This document shows positions 1 to 7,270 of a stretch of 17,195 bases of DNA, piece by piece (position 1 is the stretch's first letter; each line of letters opens with the position of its first letter). Both the position numbers and the translations under genes were made by a program. This DNA comes from Muribaculaceae bacterium. Lineage in GTDB: Bacteria > Bacteroidota > Bacteroidia > Bacteroidales > Muribaculaceae. The notes beneath the pieces were generated by a model. That model did no database searches. It was not told where the DNA came from and saw only the letters and a list, made by a program, of their open reading frames with translations. The stretch covers positions 1 to 17,195 of the forward strand of contig JAIDJJ010000264.1 of NCBI GenBank assembly GCA_029052265.1, read 5' to 3'.

Positions 1-72
1 ATTGCCGGCAGCGCATCCCGGATTTCCAAAGGTGCTTCGCAAGGGGGAGAGGCGGGGAGAATGGAGAGGGGG

Positions 73-1617
73 TCAGAATGTGGCGCCGTAGTTGGCGCGG
101 TCGAGGGAGCGGTAGCCGATGGCTTCGGCTATATGGCGGGAGAGCACGTTCTCGGAGTTGTCAAGATCGGCGATTGTCCTTGCCACCCGCAGAATGCGGT
201 CGAATGCACGTGCGCTCATATTGAGCTTTGTCATCCGGTCTTTGAGCTTTGCGAGCCCTTCTTCATCCGGCCAGGCATATTTGTGTAGGAGGCGAGAATT
301 CATCTGTGCGTTGCAATAGATCCCTTTTTCTCCCTGGAAACGGAGCTGTTGTATGGATCTTGCAGCAATCACCCGTTTCCGTATCTCTGTGCTGCTTTCT
401 GCCGGAGTGGTGTCTGCCATGTCGTCGAAAGAGACAGGCTGTATCTCCACCTGGAGGTCGATTCTGTCAAGCAAAGGCCCAGATATACGGTTCATGTATC
501 TGTTGACTGCTCCCGGGGCGCAGGTGCATTGTTTGGTGGGGTGTCCGTAGTATCCGCATGGACAAGGGTTCATGGAAGCTACGAGCATGAAGGAAGCCGG
601 ATAGTTGACCGTGTATTTGGCGCGTGCCACGGTTATCACCCGGTCTTCTATTGGCTGGCGCAGCACTTCCAGCACTTGCCTCGGAAATTCAGGGAATTCA
701 TCAAGGAAGAGCACGCCGTTGTGGGCGAGGGATATTTCGCCGGGCATAGGGTTTGATCCTCCCCCAACAAGAGCCACCGGCGACACTGTATGGTGGGGAG
801 TGCGGAAAGGACGGCGCGTCATCAGCATTGACCCTCTTGAGAGCTTCCCCGCCACGGAGTGTATTTTTGTGGTGTCGAGCGCTTCTCCGAGGCTTAAAGG
901 CGGAAGGATTGACGGAATGCGTTTCGCCATCATTGATTTGCCGGCGCCGGGAGGTCCGATCATGAGAAGGTTGTGCCCACCTGCACAAGCCACCTCGAAT
1001 GCTCTTTTTACGCTGTCCTGACCTTTGACTTCAGAAAAATCGAAGTCAAATTCTTCTGATTTTTCGGCAAACAGTTCTCTTGTGTTGATTTTTACAGGCT
1101 GAAGGTCGGAGGCGTCCGAGATCAGGGCAATCGCCTCACTCAGGGAGCGAACGCCGAATACATCTATTTTGTTGACCACGGCTGCCTCAGTTACGTTCCC
1201 TTCGGGAACTATCAGGCGTCTGAATCCGAGTTCCCGTGCCTTGACCGCCATCGGGAGCGCCCCTTTTACCGGTAACACAGATCCGTCGAGCGACAGTTCT
1301 CCCATGATCATATAGTCCGCAAGATGGTCGGCAGGGACAATTCCGTGTGCGGAAAGTACACCTATCGCCATGGGGAGGTCGAACGCCGCCCCTTCTTTCT
1401 TGATATCCGCCGGAGCGAGGTTTACGGTAGTGCCTTTACGTGGAAATTTCACTCCGCTATGAGATATCGCCGAGACCATGCGCTGATAGCTTTCCTTGAC
1501 AGCGGTGTCAGGCAGTCCGACAATCATAAATATGGAGCCTGCACCCCCGTCTGTTTCAATAGTGACAGGAAAAGCGTCGATGCCTTGTATGGCTGCGGAG
1601 TAAACTTTGGTAAGCAT
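73..1617 (-). CDS. comM: YifB/ComM family Mg-chelatase-like AAA+ ATPase
   Basis: This encodes a 514-residue protein with the usual length and layout of the ComM/YifB family. Residues 1-165 form the N-terminal ChlI-like (Lon-protease-fold) domain. The Mg-chelatase AAA+ domain follows, with Walker A GPPGAGKS at about 221-228 and Walker B GVLFLDEF at about 301-308. A cysteine cluster (PCPCG at about 351-355, then CTC near 364-366) and a C-terminal helical domain complete it. In naturally transformable Gram-negative bacteria ComM is a hexameric helicase that promotes branch migration during integration of taken-up DNA. The family is also kept in species not known to be competent, so competence cannot be inferred here. 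The ATG lies 5 nt after the stop of the lipoprotein gene, so the two are probably co-transcribed. No terminator is visible in the 72 bases downstream. Confidence 0.95.
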   Translation of the reverse strand: MLTKVYSAAIQGIDAFPVTIETDGGAGSIFMIVGLPDTAVKESYQRMVSAISHSGVKFPRKGTTVNLAPADIKKEGAAFDLPMAIGVLSAHGIVPADHLADYMIMGELSLDGSVLPVKGALPMAVKARELGFRRLIVPEGNVTEAAVVNKIDVFGVRSLSEAIALISDASDLQPVKINTRELFAEKSEEFDFDFSEVKGQDSVKRAFEVACAGGHNLLMIGPPGAGKSMMAKRIPSILPPLSLGEALDTTKIHSVAGKLSRGSMLMTRRPFRTPHHTVSPVALVGGGSNPMPGEISLAHNGVLFLDEFPEFPRQVLEVLRQPIEDRVITVARAKYTVNYPASFMLVASMNPCPCGYYGHPTKQCTCAPGAVNRYMNRISGPLLDRIDLQVEIQPVSFDDMADTTPAESSTEIRKRVIAARSIQQLRFQGEKGIYCNAQMNSRLLHKYAWPDEEGLAKLKDRMTKLNMSARAFDRILRVARTIADLDNSENVLSRHIAEAIGYRSLDRANYGATF

Positions 1618-1622
1618 GGCGG

Positions 1623-2666
1623 TTACTGTTTTGAGTTTTCCTTTATCAGATAACGGAAAGTGGCAAACGCTTCTTTTGTGTCTGAACCGCGATATTGCTG
1701 TGTTCCGTCGGGGGAAAACACTATGAAAAATGGAGTCCTGGGCACACAGAGTCCCATTATTTTGCTGTCAGCAAGACCGGCGGGTGCCCATGCCCTGACC
1801 ACATTGACAAGGGAATCCGATCGGAGCGGGGAGCGCCATGCTATTGAATCTGCATCAAGACAAATGTCTGCTATTATTCTCTTTGCGGAGTCAGGATACT
1901 CTTTTGAAAGGGTCTTTATGGAATCGATATATTCTTTTCTGCCGACAGATCCGGCATGCCAGAAAAAAAGGATTGAGGCTGCTGCGGAATCCGGGCGAAT
2001 GGTGTCGATGCCGTGATGGAAAGACCTTACAGCCATCGACCGGAGTATGCCGGGAGTGCGCACAAAGTTGTCAGGCTGGTCGGCACGTCCTGCGAGCGAT
2101 GTCCATTTGGGGTTGCGGGCGTCGCCGGCAAGTCGCAGCCACAGACTCCGGAACATGGCTTCATCGTCTTTCCTTGAGAAGGAAGTGAGAAGGATGAGGG
2201 CAGACAAAGGGGATTCCGGATTGGCGATCACATACTTTGCCACAGCCAGGTTTGTCTTCTGCGGGTCATCAAGGCTAAGGGTATCCTTGTTTTCATTTCT
2301 CCAGATGCTCCATTGTTCATCAGTATCGTTCCCCTTTATCATCCAGGAATATGGGTTGGCAGATTCTCCGGAGATTTTCAGTTTCTCTCCGCGTTCCACA
2401 TAAATGGCTATCGAACGTTGGTCTGATCCGGACAGATACAGGAGAGCCGGATTTATGGTCTGACCTTTGAGCACGAATTTTCCGTTGACTACGGGAGCAG
2501 CGGTCTCTATCATCATTCCTCCACGTTTGTCGGAAGCATAGTAAGAGACCTTATAATTGGCAGTCACGTCAGCCGGGAGATCAAATTCGATATAGAAATC
2601 ATTCCCGGTGCATGAAGAGAGTGCCAATATCAGGGATAAAAAAAATATGCGTATAATCGAAATCAT
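1623..2666 (-). CDS. DUF4369-like lipoprotein with a thioredoxin-like domain lacking CXXC
   Basis: I start at the ATG at 2666 (347 aa); the longer frame opens with TTG two codons earlier. Residues 1-19 form a lipoprotein signal peptide ending in LALSSC, so Cys19 should be lipidated and the protein anchored in the envelope. Residues 20 to about 100 resemble the beta-rich DUF4369 domain found before TlpA/ResA-like thioredoxin domains in Bacteroidota (hydrophobic strand, NGKFVLKG, then VERGEKLKISGE). A helical linker follows. The C-terminal part, from about 230, has a thioredoxin signature: FFWHAGSVGRKE at 234-245 sits where FWASWCGPCRKE normally lies, and RTPFFIVFSPDG supplies the cis-proline strand. 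Both active-site cysteines are missing, so it should not act as a disulfide reductase. It may be a binding or scaffolding relative. It leads the transcript into comM. The family assignment is from motif memory only. Confidence 0.75.
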   Translation of the reverse strand: MISIIRIFFLSLILALSSCTGNDFYIEFDLPADVTANYKVSYYASDKRGGMMIETAAPVVNGKFVLKGQTINPALLYLSGSDQRSIAIYVERGEKLKISGESANPYSWMIKGNDTDEQWSIWRNENKDTLSLDDPQKTNLAVAKYVIANPESPLSALILLTSFSRKDDEAMFRSLWLRLAGDARNPKWTSLAGRADQPDNFVRTPGILRSMAVRSFHHGIDTIRPDSAAASILFFWHAGSVGRKEYIDSIKTLSKEYPDSAKRIIADICLDADSIAWRSPLRSDSLVNVVRAWAPAGLADSKIMGLCVPRTPFFIVFSPDGTQQYRGSDTKEAFATFRYLIKENSKQ

Positions 2667-2700
2667 ACGCAAAAGTAGTATAATAATTTAAGTCTCACAA

Positions 2701-2731
2701 CAAAAGTATGGTTTAAAATATTTGCTTGAAA
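2701..2731 (-). promoter_or_regulatory. Candidate promoter for the lipoprotein-comM unit
   Basis: On the minus strand, TACTTTTG (2708 to 2701) matches the Bacteroidota -7 consensus TAnnTTTG. TTTC (2731 to 2728) lies 19 nt upstream in the place of the -33 TTTG. The leader to the ATG at 2666 would be about 30 nt. A second TACTTTTG (2677 to 2670) sits immediately before the ATG; it would give a nearly leaderless message and has no good -33 box, so I prefer the distal copy. Confidence 0.6.
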
Positions 2732-2810
2732 GCGGTGTGGCGAACTTCCGATAAAAAATGTAAATTCGTGCGGGTGTATTTGCATTTTGAGAGAGGGTTT
2801 TCAGATTAAA

Positions 2811-2849
2811 GACAAACCGCATACTGCCAAAGCGGGTATGCGGTTTGTC
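2811..2849 (-). terminator. Hairpin terminator after the short WYL gene
   Basis: A perfect 14-bp inverted repeat (arms 2811-2824 and 2836-2849, GACAAACCGCATAC and its complement) encloses an 11-nt loop. It begins 52 nt past the stop of the WYL gene on the minus strand and is followed there by TTTAAT, a modest U tract. It lies between the WYL gene and the next minus-strand promoter, where a terminator is expected. Confidence 0.7.
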
Positions 2850-2900
2850 GATATCGGGAATTCCAATGTCAGAATGGTGTTGAATATATATTCAGGGTTA

Positions 2901-3515
2901 TCATTCTGCAATAGAAAAGTCTTCCGGACATATAAAGGTGGCGTGAGTCACTGCTGTCGATTTGAGATTATCGAGACAGAGAGCATGCATCTCCCCTGAT
3001 TCTATGTCTTTCCCAACGACATGCCAGGCATTGTTCCTGTATTTCACTCCATACGGTGCAAGGAAGATAGTGTCTTTACTACCGTTTAGAGTTTCTGACA
3101 ATGTTATGTTGAGAACGTTGTTGTTCTGGATAGCCATGATGATGTCGTATAGCCCGCATTTGTCTTCCGGCAGGGCATCCATGCTGACGCGGTGGGCAAT
3201 TCCCCGGAGGTCGCTTTCGAGGTCGGAGTATCCAAGTTTCTGGAGCATCCATATTTTAAGGCGGGTCGAGTTTCTGCCCTGTTCTTCGTGGATATAGTAA
3301 CGGTGGTGGTCACTTCTGTCGCATTCGATCCTTATACCGAAAAGGCTTTCGATGGCGTGACGGTGGTTGTGGAATGTGCGGAGGGCAAGAGGGGATTTGT
3401 CTTTATTGATGACAGATTCGAGCCATCTTTCGGCAATTTCTTCAAACTGCACCTTCTTTGCATGTCGTACCGTATCTACGAGCCACACATATCTTCTGAA
3501 TAGATCGCGTTTCAT
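2901..3515 (-). CDS. Short WYL-domain regulator without the WCX region
   Basis: I start at the ATG at 3515 (204 aa), because MKRDLFRRYVWLVDTVRH aligns with MARDLISRYVWIVDTLSR of the second WYL protein in this window, and because an upstream extension would run through the promoter. Residues 1 to about 65 form a winged-helix-like N-terminus; a linker follows. The WYL domain, about 118-195, is recognisable by FLAPYGVKYRNNAWHVVGKD and the LDNLKS end, although the W-Y-L triplet reads W-H-V. The protein ends at CPEDFSIAE, exactly where the longer paralogue enters its WCX dimerisation region. Two stops in a row (TGA TAA) close it and I see no remnant beyond. WYL proteins are mostly transcription factors that sense a ligand, often a nucleic acid or nucleotide. 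The target is unknown, and no defence genes lie nearby. It has its own promoter and terminator. Confidence 0.8.
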   Translation of the reverse strand: MKRDLFRRYVWLVDTVRHAKKVQFEEIAERWLESVINKDKSPLALRTFHNHRHAIESLFGIRIECDRSDHHRYYIHEEQGRNSTRLKIWMLQKLGYSDLESDLRGIAHRVSMDALPEDKCGLYDIIMAIQNNNVLNITLSETLNGSKDTIFLAPYGVKYRNNAWHVVGKDIESGEMHALCLDNLKSTAVTHATFICPEDFSIAE

Positions 3516-3573
3516 CGCTGTTGTTAGTTCTGATTGGTGGTTCTTAATTAAGTTTATAACTGCTACAATGGCA

Positions 3574-3605
3574 CAAATATAATGCAAAAAAATCAGAACA
3601 ACAAA
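3574..3605 (-). promoter_or_regulatory. Promoter of the short WYL gene
   Basis: On the minus strand, TTTG (3605 to 3602) and TATATTTG (3581 to 3574) match the -33 and -7 consensus of the Bacteroidota primary sigma factor with a 20-nt spacer. The start codon lies about 60 nt downstream. The -33 box falls inside the terminator hairpin of the preceding gene. Confidence 0.75.
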
Positions 3606-3621
3606 AGGTTGTCCTGATTTT
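3586..3621 (-). terminator. Intrinsic terminator of the symporter-manC unit
   Basis: Arms 3590-3602 and 3608-3620 pair over 13 positions with a 5-nt loop. Position 3597/3613 is a G-U wobble in the minus-strand RNA but an A-C mismatch in the plus-strand RNA, which points to function on the minus strand. There the stem is followed by a run of seven T. It lies about 95 nt after the manC stop. Confidence 0.8.
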
Positions 3622-3715
3622 AACAATTAAAAGCCTGCAAACGTCACACAAAAGCCGATAAAACACTTTGGGACAGCTTTTGGATGACCTTCTTCCTGTA
3701 GTCGGCTCCGGATAT

Positions 3716-4804
3716 TCAGACGTACTCTTCGCCGAAACGGGTCTTGACTTCGTTTACAATCTGACGGATTTTCTGTTCGTCGGCTATGGGATATATTAGC
3801 AAAGCGTTGCCGTTGTCTGCAACAATATAGTCTTTCAATCCGGCAGCCACTATTATCTTGTCGCCGCTAACTGCAAACATAGATCCGGTGCATTCTGATG
3901 TCAGCACCTTGCAGTTTTGGGTTACATTTCCCTCATGGTTTCTGGGAGATGCTTCATAAAGAGCATTCCAGGTGCCGAGATCGCTCCATCCGAGATCTAC
4001 AGTTTTTACAAATACGTTGTCCGCTTTTTCCATGATGGCGTAGTCAATGGAAATGGAAGGGGCGTTAGGGAATATGTTGTCGATGAAAGCAGGTTCTTCC
4101 GGAGTGCCGAAAGTGTTGGGCTCGGCGGAGCTGAACAGGTGTGCCGTCTCTGGATCATATTTGTCGAACGCTTTCAAGATACTGTCTGCCGACCACAGGA
4201 AAATTCCGGAGTTCCAGAAAAACTCTCCGCTGGCAATAAATACATTTGCCATTTCAAGATCAGGTTTTTCTGTGAATGACTTCACTTTCCTGATTCCGGG
4301 GTAACTTTCAACAGCTGTGCCTTGTTGTATGTATCCATATCCGGTATTCGGACCTGTAGGATTTATTCCGAGAGTGAGGAGCCTGTTCCCGTTTTCCACA
4401 AATTCGAGACCTTCCCGTATAGCCTTTTCAAACTCCTTTTCTTTAAGCACGAGGTGGTCAGAGGGGAGTGTGACAATCGATGCTTCCGGGTCAAGAGCAT
4501 GGATATGATGAGCCGCCCAGCATATGCATGGAGCCGTGTTTCGTCTGGCGGGTTCGAGCAATATATTAGACTCCTTTATCTCCGGGAGCTGCTCCTTTAT
4601 GATTTCTGCATATTGACGGTTTGTGACCAGAATTATGTTCTCGGGTCTTACCACGGATGAAATCCTCTCAACCGTAAGCTGAAGGAGGCTTTTTCCAGTC
4701 CCGAAGAAGTCAAGAAACTGTTTCGGGCGGTCGTTGCGGCTAAATGGCCAGAATCGTGATCCTACTCCGCCGCACATGATTACGCAATAGCGATGTGAAT
4801 TCAT
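3716..4804 (-). CDS. manC: Mannose-1-phosphate guanylyltransferase
   Basis: The protein makes GDP-mannose from mannose-1-phosphate and GTP for envelope glycans. I start at the ATG at 4804 (362 aa, MNSHRYCVIM); the longer frame opens with TTG eight codons earlier and adds nothing conserved. The nucleotide-binding signature GGVGSRFWPFSRNDRPKQF (from residue 12) is typical of GDP-mannose pyrophosphorylases. It is followed by EPARRNTAP (84-92), PSDH (114-117), the sugar-binding FTEKP (167-171) and WNSGIF. It is the single-domain form without the C-terminal phosphomannose isomerase half found in longer ManC/AlgA enzymes. It starts 47 nt after the symporter gene on the same strand, so co-transcription is likely. 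A terminator follows. The symbol follows common usage; manC and related names are used for this family. Confidence 0.92.
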   Translation of the reverse strand: MNSHRYCVIMCGGVGSRFWPFSRNDRPKQFLDFFGTGKSLLQLTVERISSVVRPENIILVTNRQYAEIIKEQLPEIKESNILLEPARRNTAPCICWAAHHIHALDPEASIVTLPSDHLVLKEKEFEKAIREGLEFVENGNRLLTLGINPTGPNTGYGYIQQGTAVESYPGIRKVKSFTEKPDLEMANVFIASGEFFWNSGIFLWSADSILKAFDKYDPETAHLFSSAEPNTFGTPEEPAFIDNIFPNAPSISIDYAIMEKADNVFVKTVDLGWSDLGTWNALYEASPRNHEGNVTQNCKVLTSECTGSMFAVSGDKIIVAAGLKDYIVADNGNALLIYPIADEQKIRQIVNEVKTRFGEEYV

Positions 4805-4851
4805 ACAAGTTTTTGTTGGTTGCGGCAATGCCGCGGTTGGTTTATTTACAG

Positions 4852-6642
4852 TCAGGCTTCAGCCGTGGGATGAAACTGGTGTTTCACCCCTTCGACCACA
4901 TTGAGCATATAGTCTCCGAGTTTTTCCGCCTCGCTTATGAGGTCCATGAAGAATATGCCTTCCTGATAGCCATATTCCTTATTGTTGATATTATATATGT
5001 TGGAATCGCGCAGGTTGTTGCGCAGGTTGTTGATTTCCCGTTCCTTGTTGTAGGCTTTGATTATTAGTGAATCTTCCGGACTCTCCATCTCCCGCAGTAT
5101 CATGAGCATGTTGTCCATGCCTTCCTGCACAAGGTTGAACATGGTGTCGATCTCTCCAAGCACGGAAGGTGTGAATTTCACGTGATTCTGGTGTTGACGT
5201 GCCACGGTCTTGGCTACGTTGAAGCATCCGTCGGCTATTGATTCTATCTCGCTTATGACCCTGAGCATGCCAGCCACCCTCATTTTGCCTTCCGGACTTA
5301 GACGCCCTTCTGCCACATGGTTGAGATAGGTGCCTATTTCGATATCCATACGGTCGGATATCTCCTCATATTTCTCGAGACGGTTGTAGGTCTCCGTATA
5401 TGCGGATTCTTTTTCCGGGAGGTGGACTATGTCGCGTGCCATCTTGAGCATGCGAGCCACTCGCTCTCCGTATACTGCGATCTCTTTCTGAGCCTGCGTG
5501 ATGTTGAGCTCGGATGCCGACAGCATTCCCCTTCCGATATATTTGAGTGTGAACTCTTCTTCCATATCCTTATGGCGGGCAGGCATTATCCAGCATACTA
5601 CCTTTACATACAGCTTTGTGAACCATATCATAATCATTAGGTTGCAGGCGTTGAATACAGTCGGGAACATGGCAAGTCCGAACGCGACTGAAGCCTGAGC
5701 CTTGGATGTCAGACCACCTTTGGGGTCGACAAGGGTAGAGCCGCTCATTGCCGCTTCCTGTGCGGAATCAATGTCAAGGGGATTTATGCCGTTGCACCAT
5801 TGAGTGATGTCTGCCACAAGTTCGGTGAACGGATGAAAAATGAACAATACTATCACCGATCCGATCACGTTAAACAGCACATGCCCCATGGCTGTGCGTT
5901 TTGCCGCGAGATTTCCGCTAAGCGACGCGAGTATCGGGGTGATGGTGGTGCCGATGTTTCCGCCCAGAATAATGGCGCATCCAAGAGAGAAGGATATCCA
6001 TCCCTGCGAACACATGATAAGGGTGATGGCAAATGTCGCGGCAGAGCTTTGTGCCACCATGGTGAGAATAATGCCAAGAAAAAAGAATATCAGCACTGAT
6101 CCTGCGCCCAGAGTGGTATATCCGGTGACAAAACTGAGCATGTCGGGATTTGCCTGAAGGTCAGGCACATATTTGCTGATTAGGTCAAGCCCCATAAAAA
6201 GGAAACAGAATCCGATCAGAAACTCTCCGAAAGACTTGTAAGCACTTTTTTTCATGAACAGCATCGGCACGCCCACGGCAAGGAGAAGGATGCTGTAGTC
6301 AGATATGTTTACCTCAAAAGAAAATGCCGAGATGATCCAGGTGGTGACAGTGGTGCCGACATTCGCACCGAATATGACAGCCATGGATTGCGCCAGGCTC
6401 ATGAGCCCTGCGTTCACAAAACTCACTACCATCACCGTAGATGCGCTTGAACTTTGGATCAAAGCTGTGATGATAATGCCGGTCAGCACGCCTGTGACGC
6501 GGTTTTTAGTCATGATACCAAGTATGTTGCGCAGACGGTCGCCTGCGACTTTCTGGAGACCTTCGCTCATGACCTTCATTCCATAAAGGAACAGGCAGAC
6601 AGCTCCCAAAAGACTGATGAAGTCTATAACAGTATAATTCAT
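4852..6642 (-). CDS. Na+/phosphate symporter, NptA family with C-terminal PhoU domain
   Basis: This 596-residue protein imports inorganic phosphate with sodium across the inner membrane. The N-terminal half (to about residue 350) has the two inverted Na/Pi cotransporter repeats. The first carries LIQSSSASTVM (about 61-71) and GANVGTTVT; the second carries VAQSSAATFAITL and GGNIGTTITPI. The QSS motifs line the transport path in this family. Residues from about 390 to the end form a soluble helical PhoU-like domain, rich in charged helices, which usually has a regulatory role. The length is typical of the fused form. The start ATG is at 6642, 118 nt from divergent folA. It shares a transcript with manC downstream. 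I see no PHO-box-like repeat that I could defend. Confidence 0.93.
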   Translation of the reverse strand: MNYTVIDFISLLGAVCLFLYGMKVMSEGLQKVAGDRLRNILGIMTKNRVTGVLTGIIITALIQSSSASTVMVVSFVNAGLMSLAQSMAVIFGANVGTTVTTWIISAFSFEVNISDYSILLLAVGVPMLFMKKSAYKSFGEFLIGFCFLFMGLDLISKYVPDLQANPDMLSFVTGYTTLGAGSVLIFFFLGIILTMVAQSSAATFAITLIMCSQGWISFSLGCAIILGGNIGTTITPILASLSGNLAAKRTAMGHVLFNVIGSVIVLFIFHPFTELVADITQWCNGINPLDIDSAQEAAMSGSTLVDPKGGLTSKAQASVAFGLAMFPTVFNACNLMIMIWFTKLYVKVVCWIMPARHKDMEEEFTLKYIGRGMLSASELNITQAQKEIAVYGERVARMLKMARDIVHLPEKESAYTETYNRLEKYEEISDRMDIEIGTYLNHVAEGRLSPEGKMRVAGMLRVISEIESIADGCFNVAKTVARQHQNHVKFTPSVLGEIDTMFNLVQEGMDNMLMILREMESPEDSLIIKAYNKEREINNLRNNLRDSNIYNINNKEYGYQEGIFFMDLISEAEKLGDYMLNVVEGVKHQFHPTAEA

Positions 6643-6670
6643 CGGAGACGGTATGATGTTTAGCTGGTGG

Positions 6671-6701
6671 CAAAATTAACTAAAATTTTTCAATTATCAA
6701 T
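6671..6701 (-). promoter_or_regulatory. Candidate promoter of the symporter-manC unit
   Basis: On the minus strand, TAATTTTG (6678 to 6671) fits TAnnTTTG. ATTG (6701 to 6698), 19 nt upstream, is a three-of-four match to the -33 TTTG. The leader to the ATG at 6642 would be about 22 nt. It overlaps the folA promoter. Confidence 0.6.
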
Positions 6702-6718
6702 TAAAATGGCTATTTTTG
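6687..6718 (+). promoter_or_regulatory. Candidate promoter of folA
   Basis: TATTTTTG at 6711-6718 matches the -7 consensus TAnnTTTG. A TTTT at 6687-6690, 20 nt upstream, stands at the -33 position. The leader to the ATG at 6761 would be about 37 nt. Confidence 0.6.
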
Positions 6719-6760
6719 TAGGTGGATAGCCGGCGATGACAAACGGCGTCCTGTAATATT

Positions 6761-7264
6761 ATGGAAGTGAATATGATTGTGGCAGCCGGTAAAGATGGTG
6801 CCATAGGTAAGGAAGGAGATCTGATATGGCATATATCAGCTGATCTCCGACGGTTTAAAGCTCTCACTACGGGACACCCTGTGATAATGGGAAGGAAAAC
6901 ATGGGATTCCTTGCCTAAAAAACCACTCCCCGGCAGGCAGAATATTGTGGTGACCCGCAATCCTGAATTTCGTGCAGAAGGGTGTGTGGCGGTAAGTTCG
7001 CCAACGGAAGCCCTTGAACTTACAGATGGGAAATCTCCCTTTATAATGGGGGGCGCAGAGATATATAATGCCTTTATGCCATATGTGACACGTATTTATC
7101 TCACTGAGATTGATGATGTGTGCCCTGATGCTGATGCCCGGCTTGCTTTGCCGGACAATCTGCCGTGCTGGCTTGTGGAAGAGATGTCGGAAGTGGAAAA
7201 CGCCGGCGGTGTCTCATACAGATATGTGACATATGCCAGACATGGATCCGATCAGTATTCCTGA
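6761..7264 (+). CDS. folA: Dihydrofolate reductase
   Basis: This 167-residue protein reduces dihydrofolate to tetrahydrofolate with NADPH, replacing the folate oxidised by thymidylate synthase. Family marks are the N-terminal IVAAGKDGAIGKEGDLIWH with the Trp of the substrate loop, HPVIMGRKTWDSLP (NADPH-binding GRKTW), PGRQNIVVTRNP, and IMGGAEIYNAFMP with the conserved GG. The acidic residue of the active site is the Asp in GDLIWH. I keep the ATG at 6761, because starting at the Met four codons later would remove part of the first strand seen in E. coli DHFR. The glycosyltransferase gene starts 6 nt after the stop. The usual partner thyA is near the other end of the window. Confidence 0.96.
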   Translation: MEVNMIVAAGKDGAIGKEGDLIWHISADLRRFKALTTGHPVIMGRKTWDSLPKKPLPGRQNIVVTRNPEFRAEGCVAVSSPTEALELTDGKSPFIMGGAEIYNAFMPYVTRIYLTEIDDVCPDADARLALPDNLPCWLVEEMSEVENAGGVSYRYVTYARHGSDQYS

Positions 7265-7270
7265 GGCAAA

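Noticed and set aside
1..16. An ATG on the minus strand at 16 that could start another gene downstream of comM
   Set aside because: Only five codons fall inside the window, which is too little to support a call.
705..988. Minus- and plus-strand ORFs inside comM and other large genes
   Set aside because: They are frame shadows of genes with clear families and have no initiation context or homology that I can see.
3516..3626. Hydrophobic N-terminal extension of the short WYL protein
   Set aside because: It would run through the -7 and -33 boxes and the terminator hairpin, and the paralogue starts at the equivalent of the ATG at 3515.
3651..3682. CAAAAGC/GCTTTTG inverted repeat after manC as a terminator
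   Set aside because: It has a 7-bp stem with a loop of about 20 nt and no T tract; the hairpin at 3590-3620 is a far better terminator.
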